A DNA stretch of 64,000 nucleotides from Bacillus sp. FJAT-42376 (GTDB lineage Bacteria > Bacillota > Bacilli > Bacillales > Bacillaceae), in assembly GCF_003816055.1 (NCBI RefSeq), contig NZ_CP033906.1:3472001-3536000 (forward strand). Reading direction: 5' to 3'. The translations under genes were made by a program, and so were the position numbers. Shown piece after piece: positions 33,690-42,528 of this stretch. Positions within the stretch are counted from its first letter, which is position 1. Every line of letters starts with the position of its first letter. The notes beneath the pieces were generated by a model that searched no databases, was not told where the DNA came from, and was given only the letters and a program-made list of their open reading frames with translations.

Positions 33690-34022
33690 TTAAGGGAGGG
33701 GCGGCTTGTGACTTGGACAGTTTTTAGTTGGGGGACCTTCAGGCTGTTCTTGCTGAGTGGAGAATTCAAAGCTTCTTAGTACCGCTTCCCCGCTGTATCC
33801 AGCGATGATGGAAAGCAAAACTAGCTGAAAAGAGGATTGCGGTTCTGAGGAGAGAACGAGCATGATGGCCGCGATCGTTCCGACGGCAAAGTCTTCATAG
33901 AAGCCAAGATAAATAAAACGCTTCGTCATTCTCGGTTTTTCAAGACGCCCCCTTTTTTTTATGTGGCTCACAATCCCCATTATGCCTCCAATGATACTGG
34001 CAATTAAAAGTTGAGCTGTCAA
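33690..34022 (-). CDS. ytvB: DUF4257 membrane protein YtvB
   Basis: A 110-residue protein with hydrophobic helices at about residues 3-19, 41-58 and 65-78, separated by a basic loop (HIKKRGRLEKPRMTKR). The C-terminus is proline-rich. It matches B. subtilis YtvB in size and in its position between leuS and yttB. The function is unknown. A hairpin with CTGCCT/AGGCAG arms at about 33670-33687 follows the stop but lacks a strong T-run. The blue-light receptor gene ytvA, next to ytvB in B. subtilis, is absent. Confidence 0.75.
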   Translation of the reverse strand: MTAQLLIASIIGGIMGIVSHIKKRGRLEKPRMTKRFIYLGFYEDFAVGTIAAIMLVLSSEPQSSFQLVLLSIIAGYSGEAVLRSFEFSTQQEQPEGPPTKNCPSHKPPLP

Positions 34023-34224
34023 TTACACCACCATTCTTTCTTTTTTATTCTGGCAAAGCGGAATAAAAAATACAGACCGGCAGTCCCACGGGGATGGGAA
34101 AGGCTTTTTTATTTCCATTATATAAAATAAATGTTTATACCGCCTGATTAATTGGAATTATTTTCTATATCGAACAAATGTACTAATTAGAGAAGACCGA
34201 CTTAAAACAGGAATTATGCTGGTT

Positions 34225-34342
34225 GATTTCCGCTGCAGGTGTCCGCTTTCCGCGTGGCGGCCAATGAGCCTTTTCAGCGCTCTGCGCCTGAGGGGTCTCA
34301 CCTGTCCCGCTTCACCCGAAGGAGTCTCCCCCTTCCACTCCT
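34225..34342. repeat. intergenic dispersed repeat, copy B (inverted)
   Basis: Read on the minus strand this has GGAAGG, GAGACTCCT, AGCGGGACAGGTGAGACCCC and GGCTCA in the same order as the copies at 19935 and 63134, with more divergence in the middle. It lies in the 580-bp ytvB-yttB gap. The remainder of that gap (34023-34224 and 34343-34556) shows no gene I can support. Confidence 0.55.
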
Positions 34343-34556
34343 ATCAATTTAAAAAAGGTTTGTTAAAATCTGAGATCCTTTGTAAAAATAATGGAGTTTC
34401 ACCTGACTTTTTCTCAGTAAGATTTATAACTGTATACGAAATAGGTACTTCACCTTCAGCCCAAAAATCTTTACCATTGTAGAAATCCAAACTTCCTTCT
34501 CCAAAATATTTTATAGGGGGTGCAACTGGCGCCATAATTCTCAACCAGCCCCCCAT

Positions 34557-34597
34557 CAAAAAAAAGCCCAAGAAGGATCAAACATCCATCTCAGGCT
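34557..34597 (-). terminator. terminator of yttB
   Basis: On the minus strand AGCCTGAGA and TCTTGGGCT arms pair over 9 bp with two G-T pairs, followed by TTTTTTTT, just after the yttB stop. Confidence 0.7.
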
Positions 34598-34602
34598 TCT
34601 AT

Positions 34603-35802
34603 TTACCCTTTTGCCGAATCGGCAGAAAAGTCTTCGTTTGTAAGGTATTTAATATGGCGGTCGTATACGATCGTAATGAAGAAGCTAATAACAAGCAGTC
34701 CGATCAGAACAGCGAACATGACCGGCATGTTGAACACGTCTACCAGAATTCCGCCGAGCAGCGGTCCCACCATTCTTCCGGCGGTTGCTGTACTGTTTAC
34801 AAACCCCTGATAAAAGCCTTCTCTTCCTTTTGGGGCCAGGTCATTTGCGATGGTAGGCACAGCAGGCCATACAAGCATTTCTCCAATGGTCAAAATGATC
34901 ATCGCGGCTAAGAATCCTGTGAATTCTTGAACTGAAGCGGCAATGACAAAGGACACCATGAAGATTCCCATACCGATCAGCATTTGGGATTTCAGTGTTC
35001 TGGCAAATCGCTTCACGAAAGCAGCAAGCAGCGGCTGGCCTAGAACAATCAATAAACCGTTAATGGTCCAGAGAAAGCTGTATTGCTTCAAATCAATATT
35101 CAAGGTTTGTGTGTGCGCTGCAATCGTAGACTGCCATTGCACGTAAGCTACCCAGCACAGCAGGTAGGCAACAGACAGCGTGGCAAGTGCTGTAAATTTG
35201 GTTCTGTCTTTTACAGCGGGCTTTTTGGTCACGACGGTTGAAGCATGAATGGTTTCCCCCTGAATATTTCGGTATCCGAAAAATGCCACCAAAAAAAAGA
35301 GCACATACAACAGGCCGTTCGCTGTAAAGATCCACTGAAAGGAAATCGATGCAACCAGCCCTCCTAAAGCAGATCCAATCGCTACTCCGGCATTCTGGGC
35401 CACATAAATCGCATTAAATGATTTTCTGCCTCCCTCAGGCCATACACTTCCAGCCATCGCATACATAGCGGGGAAAACAATCCCGGACCCGAATCCGATA
35501 ACCGCAAGCAAAATAACATAATAAGGCCAGGAATGGAAGAAAATCATGACGATAAGAGCTGAAAGGGTAATCACAATTCCAAGCAAAATCGAGCGGAAAC
35601 CTCCCATTTTGTCAAAAAGGACTCCCCCTGCAAGATTCCCGACGACGCTTGCCCCCGAGTTCAGCATTAGAACCAGTCCGGCCACAGTCAGAGATTTCCC
35701 CAGCTCTTCGTGTATATATATCGTATTAAGAGGCCATAAAAAAGAAGCCCCGGTTACATTAATGATCATCCCAATTACGAGAAGCCATAGGGAACGCGGC
35801 AT
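34603..35802 (-). CDS. yttB: MFS transporter YttB
   Basis: A 399-residue major facilitator protein with 12 predicted helices. It has GGVLFDKMGGFRS (motif A, helix 2-3 loop), GSALGGLVASISFQW, and a C-terminal half with GQPLLAAFVKRFARTLKSQM. The position between ytvB and the ytr operon fits B. subtilis YttB. Its substrate is unknown; the look is that of a multidrug-type exporter. GGAGGGG precedes the ATG. A 12-bp palindrome lies 35 bp upstream. Confidence 0.82.
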   Translation of the reverse strand: MPRSLWLLVIGMIINVTGASFLWPLNTIYIHEELGKSLTVAGLVLMLNSGASVVGNLAGGVLFDKMGGFRSILLGIVITLSALIVMIFFHSWPYYVILLAVIGFGSGIVFPAMYAMAGSVWPEGGRKSFNAIYVAQNAGVAIGSALGGLVASISFQWIFTANGLLYVLFFLVAFFGYRNIQGETIHASTVVTKKPAVKDRTKFTALATLSVAYLLCWVAYVQWQSTIAAHTQTLNIDLKQYSFLWTINGLLIVLGQPLLAAFVKRFARTLKSQMLIGMGIFMVSFVIAASVQEFTGFLAAMIILTIGEMLVWPAVPTIANDLAPKGREGFYQGFVNSTATAGRMVGPLLGGILVDVFNMPVMFAVLIGLLVISFFITIVYDRHIKYLTNEDFSADSAKG

Positions 35803-36106
35803 ACGAACCCCTCCTTCTATATAAATCTTTCTTTTCCACTAAGTAGTGTATGGGGTTTTGGCGCGTTTTTCAACAGAAGTTTACCGGAAAAGGAATTAAA
35901 AGACATTTCAGATAATTGGTTTGATAAATAATCCATTTAACAGAAAAAAACAGGCTGCACCCTGCTTACGTTTTTTCAAGATAATAGGCTTTAGTATGCA
36001 TATGCTTGAATTGCATTCCTAAAGTATGGAATTCGCAATCGGATGGAAAAAAATCTATACTTAATAGATAGAGGGCAGCAAAAAGAAGAAAAGAAGGAAT
36101 GCAACC
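35803..36106. other. intergenic region between yttB and the AbrB-family gene
   Basis: This divergent 304-bp region holds CACTA-AG-TAGTG (35837-35848), a perfect inverted repeat upstream of yttB and a possible operator, and a weak hairpin CAGG/CCTG at about 35950. No small gene or convincing promoter for the plus-strand gene could be identified. Confidence 0.4.
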
Positions 36107-37225
36107 GTGCAAAACAAAAAATGGTTTTCATTTCTGCTGACACTGCTTTACGCTGTAGCGGGAGGAATCCTATTTCAGCTTATTCATATGCCAATTCCAT
36201 GGCTGATTGGTTCAATGGTCTTCGTTTTGGCCGGCTCAAAAGTCTATCAGCCTGTTCAACTCCATTGGCCCCAGCAGATACGAAATACCGGAATGATCAT
36301 CATAGGATATACGATTGGATTATCCTTTACAATGGAGGCTTTGCAGCAAATCGGGCAGCAGCTTCCATCTATGATTCTGCTGACGGCACTTTTATTGCTC
36401 TTCTCTTCCATCATTGCTTTTACTATATCCAGACTATCCGGGATTTCTTTTCCCACAGCCTTAATGGGCAGTATCCCCGGCGGACTCAGTCAGATTGTTA
36501 CGCTCGCTGAAGAAACGAAGGGAATAGACATTACGGCTGTCACCTTCCTGCAGGTTTCACGCCTTATGATGATTGTTTTCTTTGTTCCGCTGATTGTTTT
36601 CAGTCCGTTCATTTCCCAACCGGGAAGTAATCCGCTTGGACCTGCAGTAAACCATCCGGCAAGTTGGGACAAACTGTTCCCTCACATTTGGGTATTTGCT
36701 TTTATTTGTATAGCAGCTGCGCTGATCGGGAAAAAGGCAAAACTTCCGACAGCCTTCTTGCTTGGACCAATGATTGTGACGATTATTCTTAATCTATCAG
36801 GCTATGACGGACCGCCTCTCCCTCAGGGAATGCTGAACCTCTCCCAGCTGATGATCGGCGCTTATATCGGACTGATGCTGAAGCCTGAAAACTTAAAAAA
36901 CAAGGGAAAGATGGTTATCCTCTCTTTCATGAGCGGCACCCTGCTGATTGCAGGCTCAATCGGCTTAAGTATTTTGCTTACAGCCCTCCACCCCGTTAAT
37001 TTTGTGAGTGCGTTTTTAAGCCTTTCCCCAGGCGGTATGGACCAAATGGCGCTCATTGCAAGGGAAGTAAATGCGGATCTTTCCATCGTCGTCTGTTATC
37101 AGCTGTTCCGGATTTTGTTTATCTTCCTTGCCGTGCCCCCGCTGATCAGGGTTATTTTCAGGACTATACTAAAAAGCAGTCTCGCCTCAGAAGCGTCTAA
37201 AAGCAACGAACAAAAAACCAGTTAG
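36107..37225 (+). CDS. AbrB-family (PF05145-type) membrane protein
   Basis: A 372-residue membrane protein made of two similar halves. The first carries MPIPWLIGSMVFVLAGSKVY and GSIPGGLSQIVTLAEE; the second carries FLLGPMIVTIILNLSGYDGP and LSPGGMDQMALIAREV. This internal duplication with a glycine-rich PGG(L/M)xQ motif in each half is the family hallmark (often misnamed ammonia monooxygenase or AbrB). The function is unknown; transport or regulation of a small organic compound is plausible. The start is a GTG at 36107 with AAGGA upstream. Confidence 0.8.
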   Translation: MQNKKWFSFLLTLLYAVAGGILFQLIHMPIPWLIGSMVFVLAGSKVYQPVQLHWPQQIRNTGMIIIGYTIGLSFTMEALQQIGQQLPSMILLTALLLLFSSIIAFTISRLSGISFPTALMGSIPGGLSQIVTLAEETKGIDITAVTFLQVSRLMMIVFFVPLIVFSPFISQPGSNPLGPAVNHPASWDKLFPHIWVFAFICIAAALIGKKAKLPTAFLLGPMIVTIILNLSGYDGPPLPQGMLNLSQLMIGAYIGLMLKPENLKNKGKMVILSFMSGTLLIAGSIGLSILLTALHPVNFVSAFLSLSPGGMDQMALIAREVNADLSIVVCYQLFRILFIFLAVPPLIRVIFRTILKSSLASEASKSNEQKTS

Positions 37226-37246
37226 GCTGCCCTAACTGGTTTTTTT
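37212..37246. terminator. bidirectional terminator
   Basis: AAAACCAGTTAG-(7 nt)-CTAACTGGTTTT with A- and T-runs on both sides. It overlaps the stop of the AbrB-family gene and lies 12 bp from the end of ytrF, so it serves both converging genes. Confidence 0.8.
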
Positions 37247-37258
37247 CTTTCATAATGG

Positions 37259-38569
37259 TTAAATTTCGCGTCTTAAAGCAGACAGTACATCAATGTTCGT
37301 TGCCTTAACAGCCGGCCGGAGTCCCGAAAGAACCGCCACGCCAATACTGATGGCTGAAGCAATGAGCACAAGGGAAACCGGGATGTAGGAAATCTGCATA
37401 TCGAAGCTTCCTTCTCCCCCTCCAGCTGTCGACTGCAGGATAAGGGGAACAATTTTATTTGCCGCCCAGCTTACACCGTAAGAAATGGCGACTCCGATCA
37501 CAGAACCGGCAACCCCGATCCACGCACTTTCCATCAGGAATAACCGGCGGATCATGTTTGGCTGTGCACCAATGGCTTTCATGATGCCAATCTGCTGGGT
37601 GCGTTCCGTAACGGCCATTGTCATCGTATTGAAAATTCCAATGGAGGCAATCAGTACAGCAACCGTGCCAACGAAAATCAATCCGATTTTAAAGGCTGTA
37701 AAAAACAGATTGGTTCCTTCAAGCTGTTCAGTAATGGAAAATACCTGATATCCTTTTTCCTTGAGAGATTTTGTCAGCCCGTCCACCTGATCAATCGAAG
37801 AGGCGTACGCATTCACCTGGTTATAGGTCACCTCTTTATTCAGGTCAATGGGTGGATCGACAAGCGGGGCAAGTTCTTTCAACTTATTCTTTCCAATCAT
37901 TACATTCGTATCTTCCATATAATCACGTGCTGGTTTTTTCGCAACTCCTGAAATGATGAACGAATAGGACTTTTCTTTGCCGTTTTCTGCTGTATAGATG
38001 AACGTTACTTCTTTATTAATTAAATCTCCCTTGTATCCGGCAGGCCTTTTTGCACTGGCCGGATCCGTGTTGTACTTTTCAAGCTGGAGCTTTTCTTCCT
38101 GTGATAAAAGCTGCTTTCCGAAGTGATAGCCGACCACGATTTCATTCGGCTTTTTCGGCATTCTGCCGCGGTCAAGAGATAAGTTTCCTTTTTTCTCTTC
38201 TTTCATATCAGTAATGATAGAAGTAAAATTCTCCCCGGTTCTCCCATCAAACTCCGCTTTGACCGGTACATTTATGATATTTCTTCTTACAACGGCCTTC
38301 ACATGGTCCTCTTTTTCTATTTCCTTTATCATCTGATCATTGATTGGCCTTGAAGCATCTCCGTCCTGCTTTCCTGCAATCTGAACTTCGGTCAGGATCT
38401 GCTGCTTCTTGATTTCGTCTGTTACGGACTTTTGAAATCCAAAACCTACTGAAGCAAGGACAATCAAAAACGAACAGCCCATCGTTGTGGCTAGTATCGT
38501 CATAAATACCCGGAGGCGGTTCTTCTTAATATTTTGGCGGACAAACCCGATCTGATCTTTAAACTTCAA
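37259..38569 (-). CDS. ytrF: ABC transporter permease YtrF (MacB/FtsX type)
   Basis: A 436-residue FtsX-like permease: a first helix after KKNRLRVFMTILATTMGCSF, a large extracellular MacB-PCD-like domain (about residues 45-270), and three C-terminal helices starting FKIGLIFVGTVAVLIASIGI. The TTG at 38569 gives exactly the length of B. subtilis YtrF (436) and has GGGGGTG 6 bp upstream; a GTG at 38578 lies inside that site. It overlaps the ytrE end. With YtrE it likely forms a mechanotransmission-type transporter linked to the cell envelope. Confidence 0.87.
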   Translation of the reverse strand: MKFKDQIGFVRQNIKKNRLRVFMTILATTMGCSFLIVLASVGFGFQKSVTDEIKKQQILTEVQIAGKQDGDASRPINDQMIKEIEKEDHVKAVVRRNIINVPVKAEFDGRTGENFTSIITDMKEEKKGNLSLDRGRMPKKPNEIVVGYHFGKQLLSQEEKLQLEKYNTDPASAKRPAGYKGDLINKEVTFIYTAENGKEKSYSFIISGVAKKPARDYMEDTNVMIGKNKLKELAPLVDPPIDLNKEVTYNQVNAYASSIDQVDGLTKSLKEKGYQVFSITEQLEGTNLFFTAFKIGLIFVGTVAVLIASIGIFNTMTMAVTERTQQIGIMKAIGAQPNMIRRLFLMESAWIGVAGSVIGVAISYGVSWAANKIVPLILQSTAGGGEGSFDMQISYIPVSLVLIASAISIGVAVLSGLRPAVKATNIDVLSALRREI

Positions 38570-39257
38570 CCGGAACACCCCCGTTCAGCAGAACCCCATC
38601 ATGCAGATTAAAGCGCTTATGGCTGATTTCCGCCACTTCATCATCATGAGTAATGATAAAAAATGTAATTCCCTTTTCACGGTTAAGCTGCTGAATCAGG
38701 GCAAGAATTTCTTTTTCTGTCTCCGAATCCAGACTCCCCGTCGGCTCATCGGCAAGGATAATCTGCGGGTTCAAAATTAAGGCTCTTGCAATACTGACCC
38801 GCTGCTGCTGTCCGCCTGAAAGTTCATTCGGAAAATGATTCGCCTGTTCCAAAAGCCCGACCCGGCTGAGCATCTCATTTACTCTCATCTTCCGCTGCGC
38901 TGCACTTACACCCTTTAACGTTAATGGAAGAGCAATATTTTCAAAGGTTGAGAGGCTTGGGATTAGCTGAAAATTTTGAAAAATGAAACCGAAATTCTCC
39001 AGTCTAAACTCCGCCCACTGCTTTTCATTAAACGCTGTTACATCCTGCCCATTAATGAGAATACTGCCATCCACCGGCTTCATAAAGCCCGAAATCAAAT
39101 TCAGAAGCGTTGATTTACCCGATCCGCTCCGTCCGACAATCGACGCGATTTCTCCTCTTTTTATATCCAGGGAAACTCCGGTAAGGACCGGAATCTCCCG
39201 CTCTTTGCCCTTCTTTCCCACAAAAAAGGAATGGGATAGGCTGCTGATCTGAATCAT
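38559..39257 (-). CDS. ytrE: ABC transporter ATP-binding protein YtrE
   Basis: A 232-residue MacB/LolD-type ATPase. Walker A is GRSGSGKST, the signature is [15 protein letters not shown], and Walker B is [12 protein letters not shown]; the H-loop is [10 protein letters not shown]. It powers YtrF. GGGAGG precedes the ATG. It lies between the YtrC/D-type permease and YtrF, with an overlap of about 11 bp to ytrF. Confidence 0.9.
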   Translation of the reverse strand: MIQISSLSHSFFVGKKGKEREIPVLTGVSLDIKRGEIASIVGRSGSGKSTLLNLISGFMKPVDGSILINGQDVTAFNEKQWAEFRLENFGFIFQNFQLIPSLSTFENIALPLTLKGVSAAQRKMRVNEMLSRVGLLEQANHFPNELSGGQQQRVSIARALILNPQIILADEPTGSLDSETEKEILALIQQLNREKGITFFIITHDDEVAEISHKRFNLHDGVLLNGGVPVEV

Positions 39258-39274
39258 CTTGTACTCCCTCCCTT

Positions 39275-40219
39275 TTATCTTGCCTTTTTATAAATAAAAA
39301 AGTAGCCCAGGGCTGCTCCGAAAGCTGCACCTATTACTAACCCTGAAAAATAACCGACGAACGATTCATTGCCAACCATATATCCGAATCCCGCAAATCC
39401 GAACGTACCAAGGAAAAGCACGATGAGGAAAACAGGAAGATTGAGTTTCTTCCATAGAAAGAAATAGCCAGTTCTCTCAGCCGGGTGATAACGAAAAGTA
39501 AAATATCCCACTGCCGTATAAAGAATGGTCAGAAGAAGAGGAACAACAAAATCTCCATAACTCCCCTTATCTTGATATAGAAAGGTAGTGACCCCCGAGA
39601 AAAGACCCACACGTTCCATCAAACGATCGCTATAAATAACTGAAGCATCTCCAAACACTTCTAAATTCATCCCTACAACGGAAAAAACCAGTACAGGCAG
39701 CAAAAGCACACTCACCGCCACCAGCCCCTGAGCAAAGGATGTACCTGTCAAACACCCTGCTGCAAACACAAGAGTATAAATCATCACGGCAGATAGAAAT
39801 GTATAAAAATAATACCTGGTCATACTTCCGTCAATAACAGCATCGGTAAAGAATAAAATACCTGAACTGATCAGATAGGAGATAGCCAGACCCGCAAAAA
39901 TGGTCCCCAATCCTATCAGCCACTTCGTCCAAAAAATAGATCCTCTCGAATAGGGAAGAGATAAGGTGAAATCCATGCTGCCTCTTTGCTTTTCCGTTCC
40001 GATCTGGCTAATGGCGAGGATAAATGGAAGAATCATGACAAATCCGTTAAAACCAGTATCCATCAAACTGACATGAAAAACCTCATCACCGTATTTTAAA
40101 TAGGCTGAATAAGAGTTTAAGAGCATCCAGGGCAAATAAATTATAAGAACAGCAGAAGTTGTAATAAGGCCTGTAATCGATTGCCTCATTTCCTTTAATA
40201 AGAGTCCGTTTGTTACCAT
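39275..40219 (-). CDS. ABC-2 type permease YtrC/YtrD
   Basis: A 314-residue membrane protein with about six to eight helices, beginning MVTNGLLLKEMRQSITGLIT and including SQIGTEKQRGSMDFTLSLPYSR, typical of ABC-2 permeases fed by YtrB. B. subtilis has two such proteins, YtrC and YtrD; only one is found here. It overlaps ytrB by 7 bp. GGAGGG lies upstream. The function is inferred from the ytr operon, which responds to peptidoglycan-active antibiotics. Confidence 0.8.
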   Translation of the reverse strand: MVTNGLLLKEMRQSITGLITTSAVLIIYLPWMLLNSYSAYLKYGDEVFHVSLMDTGFNGFVMILPFILAISQIGTEKQRGSMDFTLSLPYSRGSIFWTKWLIGLGTIFAGLAISYLISSGILFFTDAVIDGSMTRYYFYTFLSAVMIYTLVFAAGCLTGTSFAQGLVAVSVLLLPVLVFSVVGMNLEVFGDASVIYSDRLMERVGLFSGVTTFLYQDKGSYGDFVVPLLLTILYTAVGYFTFRYHPAERTGYFFLWKKLNLPVFLIVLFLGTFGFAGFGYMVGNESFVGYFSGLVIGAAFGAALGYFFIYKKAR

Positions 40220-41091
40220 CTGCGTTTCCCTCCAAACTTTGCAATAAACACTTCTTCCAGGCTGACCGGAAGCTCATTCCATATTCTAGGATTCAGCGAC
40301 TTAAGCCAAAGTCTTTGTTCCTCATTCTTTTTCTCCAGCAAAACCGTATAAAACACACCCGTATGGTCGAGAACCGGCAGTCCCTTCTCACGGATTTCAA
40401 GATGATGATCCTGTTCAAAGGCAAGCTGCACCTTCAGATAATCTTCTTTGACATCCTCCATATCCACCATATTGGACACCGTATTATCTTCCAGAAAGGC
40501 AATCCGGCTGCAAATCCTTTCGATATCTTCGAGCCTGTGCGACGTGATCACAATCGCCGTATTATGATTCGCTACCTCATCAATCATCAATTCCAAAACA
40601 TCATGCCTCGTCACCGCGTCAATTCCATCCGTCGGTTCATCCAGCAAAATCACTTCCGGCCTCATCGCAAACGCCATGATTAAAGCAAATTGCTTCTTCA
40701 ATCCGGTTGACAGATCGCGGTATTTTTTCGTTTCCGATAAGTTGTAGCGATTCATCAATTCATTCGCATACGTTACATCAAAATCCGGGTACATCGGTTT
40801 TAAGATCCGGACGAGCTGTTTATAGTTATACCGCTCATAAAACCCATTCCGGATTGGGACATAGGTTATTTTTCTCTTCACATCCGGATGCTTTGCAATC
40901 GATTGATTATCGTATAAAATTTCTCCCGCATCAGGAAGAAGAATCTGCTGTATCAGCCTTAAAAGAGTCGTTTTTCCGGATCCGTTTCTCCCCAAAAGAC
41001 CAAAAATCTCCCCGGCCTCAAGGCTGAATGAAACATCATCAAGAATGCTTTCCCCATTCATTCTCTTAGACAGGTTCCGTATTTCAAGCAT
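40213..41091 (-). CDS. ytrB: ABC transporter ATP-binding protein YtrB
   Basis: A 292-residue ATPase, the same length as B. subtilis YtrB. Walker A is GLLGRNGSGKTTL, Walker B is VILLDEPTDGID; the signature is degenerate (RDLSTGLKKQFALIMAF), as usual in this subgroup. The C-terminal part is an accessory region. The start at 41091 overlaps ytrA by 8 bp and has GGGGGAAAG upstream; an earlier in-frame start is inside ytrA. Confidence 0.88.
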   Translation of the reverse strand: MLEIRNLSKRMNGESILDDVSFSLEAGEIFGLLGRNGSGKTTLLRLIQQILLPDAGEILYDNQSIAKHPDVKRKITYVPIRNGFYERYNYKQLVRILKPMYPDFDVTYANELMNRYNLSETKKYRDLSTGLKKQFALIMAFAMRPEVILLDEPTDGIDAVTRHDVLELMIDEVANHNTAIVITSHRLEDIERICSRIAFLEDNTVSNMVDMEDVKEDYLKVQLAFEQDHHLEIREKGLPVLDHTGVFYTVLLEKKNEEQRLWLKSLNPRIWNELPVSLEEVFIAKFGGKRRW

Positions 41092-41473
41092 CTTTCTTTC
41101 CCCCAACCTCTTTCTTAATTTCATCGATCCACTCATGGAGCTCGTTAATATCCACACCTGCGTATGCCGCATCGATAATCAAAGTTTTCAGCTGCTCCTT
41201 AAGCATCTCCATCTTCCCCTTATCCAGTTTGATTTTCACGTTTTCTGAAACAAACGTACCCCTGCCTCTAAGCGTTTCGATAATTCCTTCTCGTTCAAGC
41301 TCTTTGTAAGCCTTGCTGACTGTATTTGGATTCGCAATAATAATCGTTGCCAATTCACGAACAGATGGAAGTTTATCTCCCGGTTTAAGAGCTCCTTTTA
41401 AACACAGCTCCTTCATACTCTGAACCACCTGCTCATAAATCGGTGTCGAGCTGCGAGGATCAATTTGTATCAT
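41084..41473 (-). CDS. ytrA: GntR family repressor YtrA
   Basis: A 129-residue GntR regulator of the short YtrA type: an N-terminal winged helix (GDKLPSVRELATIIIANPNT then VSKAYKELEREGIIETLRGR GTF in part) and a brief helical C-terminus. In B. subtilis YtrA represses the ytr operon and ywoBCD; induction follows certain cell-wall antibiotics. A matching operator (TACACT/GGTGTA half-sites 13 bp apart) lies 38-62 bp upstream. Confidence 0.88.
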   Translation of the reverse strand: MIQIDPRSSTPIYEQVVQSMKELCLKGALKPGDKLPSVRELATIIIANPNTVSKAYKELEREGIIETLRGRGTFVSENVKIKLDKGKMEMLKEQLKTLIIDAAYAGVDINELHEWIDEIKKEVGGKKDA

Positions 41474-41510
41474 GATCTCCCTACTTTCTTAAATTGAATG
41501 AACTGTATTA

Positions 41511-41535
41511 GGTGTACTACAATAATTAATACACT
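41511..41535. promoter_or_regulatory. YtrA operator
   Basis: GGTGTA-(13 bp)-TACACT; on the minus strand AGTGTA-N13-TACACC, one base from the AGTGTA-N13-TACACT site I recall for YtrA in B. subtilis. It lies directly upstream of ytrA. Confidence 0.65.
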
Positions 41536-41663
41536 TATTACAATATACAGCTGAAGAACATTTGTCAACGGTGATAGAGGATTTTTTTGTAAAAAATGAG
41601 GGAGAGAAGGATATCGCATACTTTTTTTTCGATGATGCCGGTCTGCGGGTGATTTTCTGGTGC

Positions 41664-42050
41664 CGCGGACATCGCACGCTTTTTCCGGTGTTCCCGGACA
41701 TTGTTCCCGGACATCTCACCCTTTTTCCGATTGTTCCCGGACATCGCACCCTTTACCGGTGTTCCCGGACATTCTTCCCGGACATCGCACGCTTTTTCCG
41801 GTGTTCCCGGACATTGTTCCCGGACATCACACGCTTTTCCGGTGTTCCCGGACATTGTTCCCGGGCATCACATCCTTTTCGGGTCTTCCCGGACATTGTT
41901 CCCGGGCATCGCATGCTTTTCCGGTGTTCCCGGACATTCTTCCGGGACATCCTTCCCGGACATCGCACGTTTTTCCCGTGTTCCCGGACATTCTTCCCGG
42001 ACATTGTTCCCGGACATCACACGTTTTCACGGCAATCCCGGACATCACAC
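41664..42050. repeat. GC-rich tandem repeat array (about 42-bp units, 12-bp subunits)
   Basis: About nine head-to-tail units of roughly 41-53 bp, most starting CCGGTGTTCCCGGACATTGT, repeating TTCCCGGACAT, and ending CGCACGCTTTTT or a variant. The 12-bp subunit TTCCCGGACATT occurs one to three times per unit, about 19 copies in total. The array is nearly stop-free in several frames on both strands because of its composition. No ribosome binding site or protein fold argues for coding. It lies between ytrA and a small-gene cluster. Confidence 0.85.
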
Positions 42051-42076
42051 TCCCCTTCCACAACCAATCAATCCAA

Positions 42077-42104
42077 ATAAAAAAGCACCTGCCAAGGTGC
42101 TTTT
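42077..42104 (-). terminator. terminator
   Basis: AAAAGCACC-(6 nt)-GGTGCTTTT forms a 9-bp stem with T-runs on both strands, just after the small minus-strand gene at 42108. Confidence 0.75.
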
Positions 42105-42107
42105 CCA

Positions 42108-42284
42108 TTACTCCCGATCAAGCTGGATGTCATTTTCACTTTCGACGGTAACGTCCATATGGCCTTTTTCTTCGAGCTTTCTTTGCATTTCCATTGCCTC
42201 GGCTTCGCTGCCGAAAGCTGGGCCGTCAAATACACGTTCCCCTGTTTTTTTATCTGTATATTGCACAACGTACGTTTTCATCAT
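42108..42284 (-). CDS. small protein of unknown function (58 aa)
   Basis: A 58-residue frame, MMKTYVVQYTDKKTGERVFD, then GSEAEAMEMQRKLEEKGHMD, ending ESENDIQLDRE. GGAGGCGATCACA before the ATG pair (42284/42281) gives good spacing. The pattern of one beta strand, a charged loop and a helix resembles small conserved Bacillus proteins of unknown role. It is flanked by terminator-like hairpins, so it may be transcribed as a monocistronic unit or with the genes upstream. Confidence 0.65.
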   Translation of the reverse strand: MMKTYVVQYTDKKTGERVFDGPAFGSEAEAMEMQRKLEEKGHMDVTVESENDIQLDRE

Positions 42285-42307
42285 TGTGATCGCCTCCTGT
42301 TATGTTC

Positions 42308-42338
42308 TTCCCCGTTTTTATTGAATAAAAACGGGGAA
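42308..42338. other. long perfect hairpin between two small genes
   Basis: TTCCCCGTTTTTATT and its complement form a 15-bp perfect stem with a single-base loop, between the 53-residue and 58-residue genes. It lacks a T-run on the minus strand, so it may be a partial terminator or an RNA-processing element. Confidence 0.5.
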
Positions 42339-42352
42339 GGGTCAGGGAGCGC

Positions 42353-42514
42353 TTAGTTTTCAGGATGCTGCTTCGATTTAATGGGCTGGCCCTGTTTGGC
42401 ATATTTTTGTTTTGCCTTTTCTACAGGGTCCAGTTCCTTTGAAAATTCAGTTTTCGTTTGACCGGCGATTTTGGTCTTCTGCTCCGGGTTGTTCTGGTCT
42501 GAACGGGTTGCCAT
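42353..42514 (-). CDS. small hydrophilic protein (53 aa), K/Q-rich
   Basis: A 53-residue frame: MATRSDQNNPEQKTKIAGQT, then FSKELDPVEKAKQKYAKQGQ, ending KSKQHPEN. It has no hydrophobic core and is rich in Lys, Gln, Asn and Glu, as are small spore or stress proteins, but it has no SASP motif. AAGGAGG lies 10 bp before the ATG at 42514, 14 bp after ytzC. The MATR start echoes that of YtzC. Function unknown. Confidence 0.6.
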   Translation of the reverse strand: MATRSDQNNPEQKTKIAGQTKTEFSKELDPVEKAKQKYAKQGQPIKSKQHPEN

Positions 42515-42528
42515 GCTGGACAGCCTCC

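Noticed and set aside
34344..34571. 75-residue minus-strand frame between the repeat and yttB
   Set aside because: It starts within the yttB terminator, has no clear Shine-Dalgarno and no recognisable family; it might be a remnant but cannot be supported.
41664..42050. Possible CRISPR array
   Set aside because: Repeats are adjacent and degenerate, with no unique spacers of constant length and no cas genes nearby.
41562..42324. Several long open frames on both strands across the tandem array (for example 41562-42080, 41701-42324 plus and 41565-41855, 41753-42004 minus)
   Set aside because: They are open only because the repeat units lack stop codons; the predicted peptides are just repeated words, and none has a ribosome site or domain.
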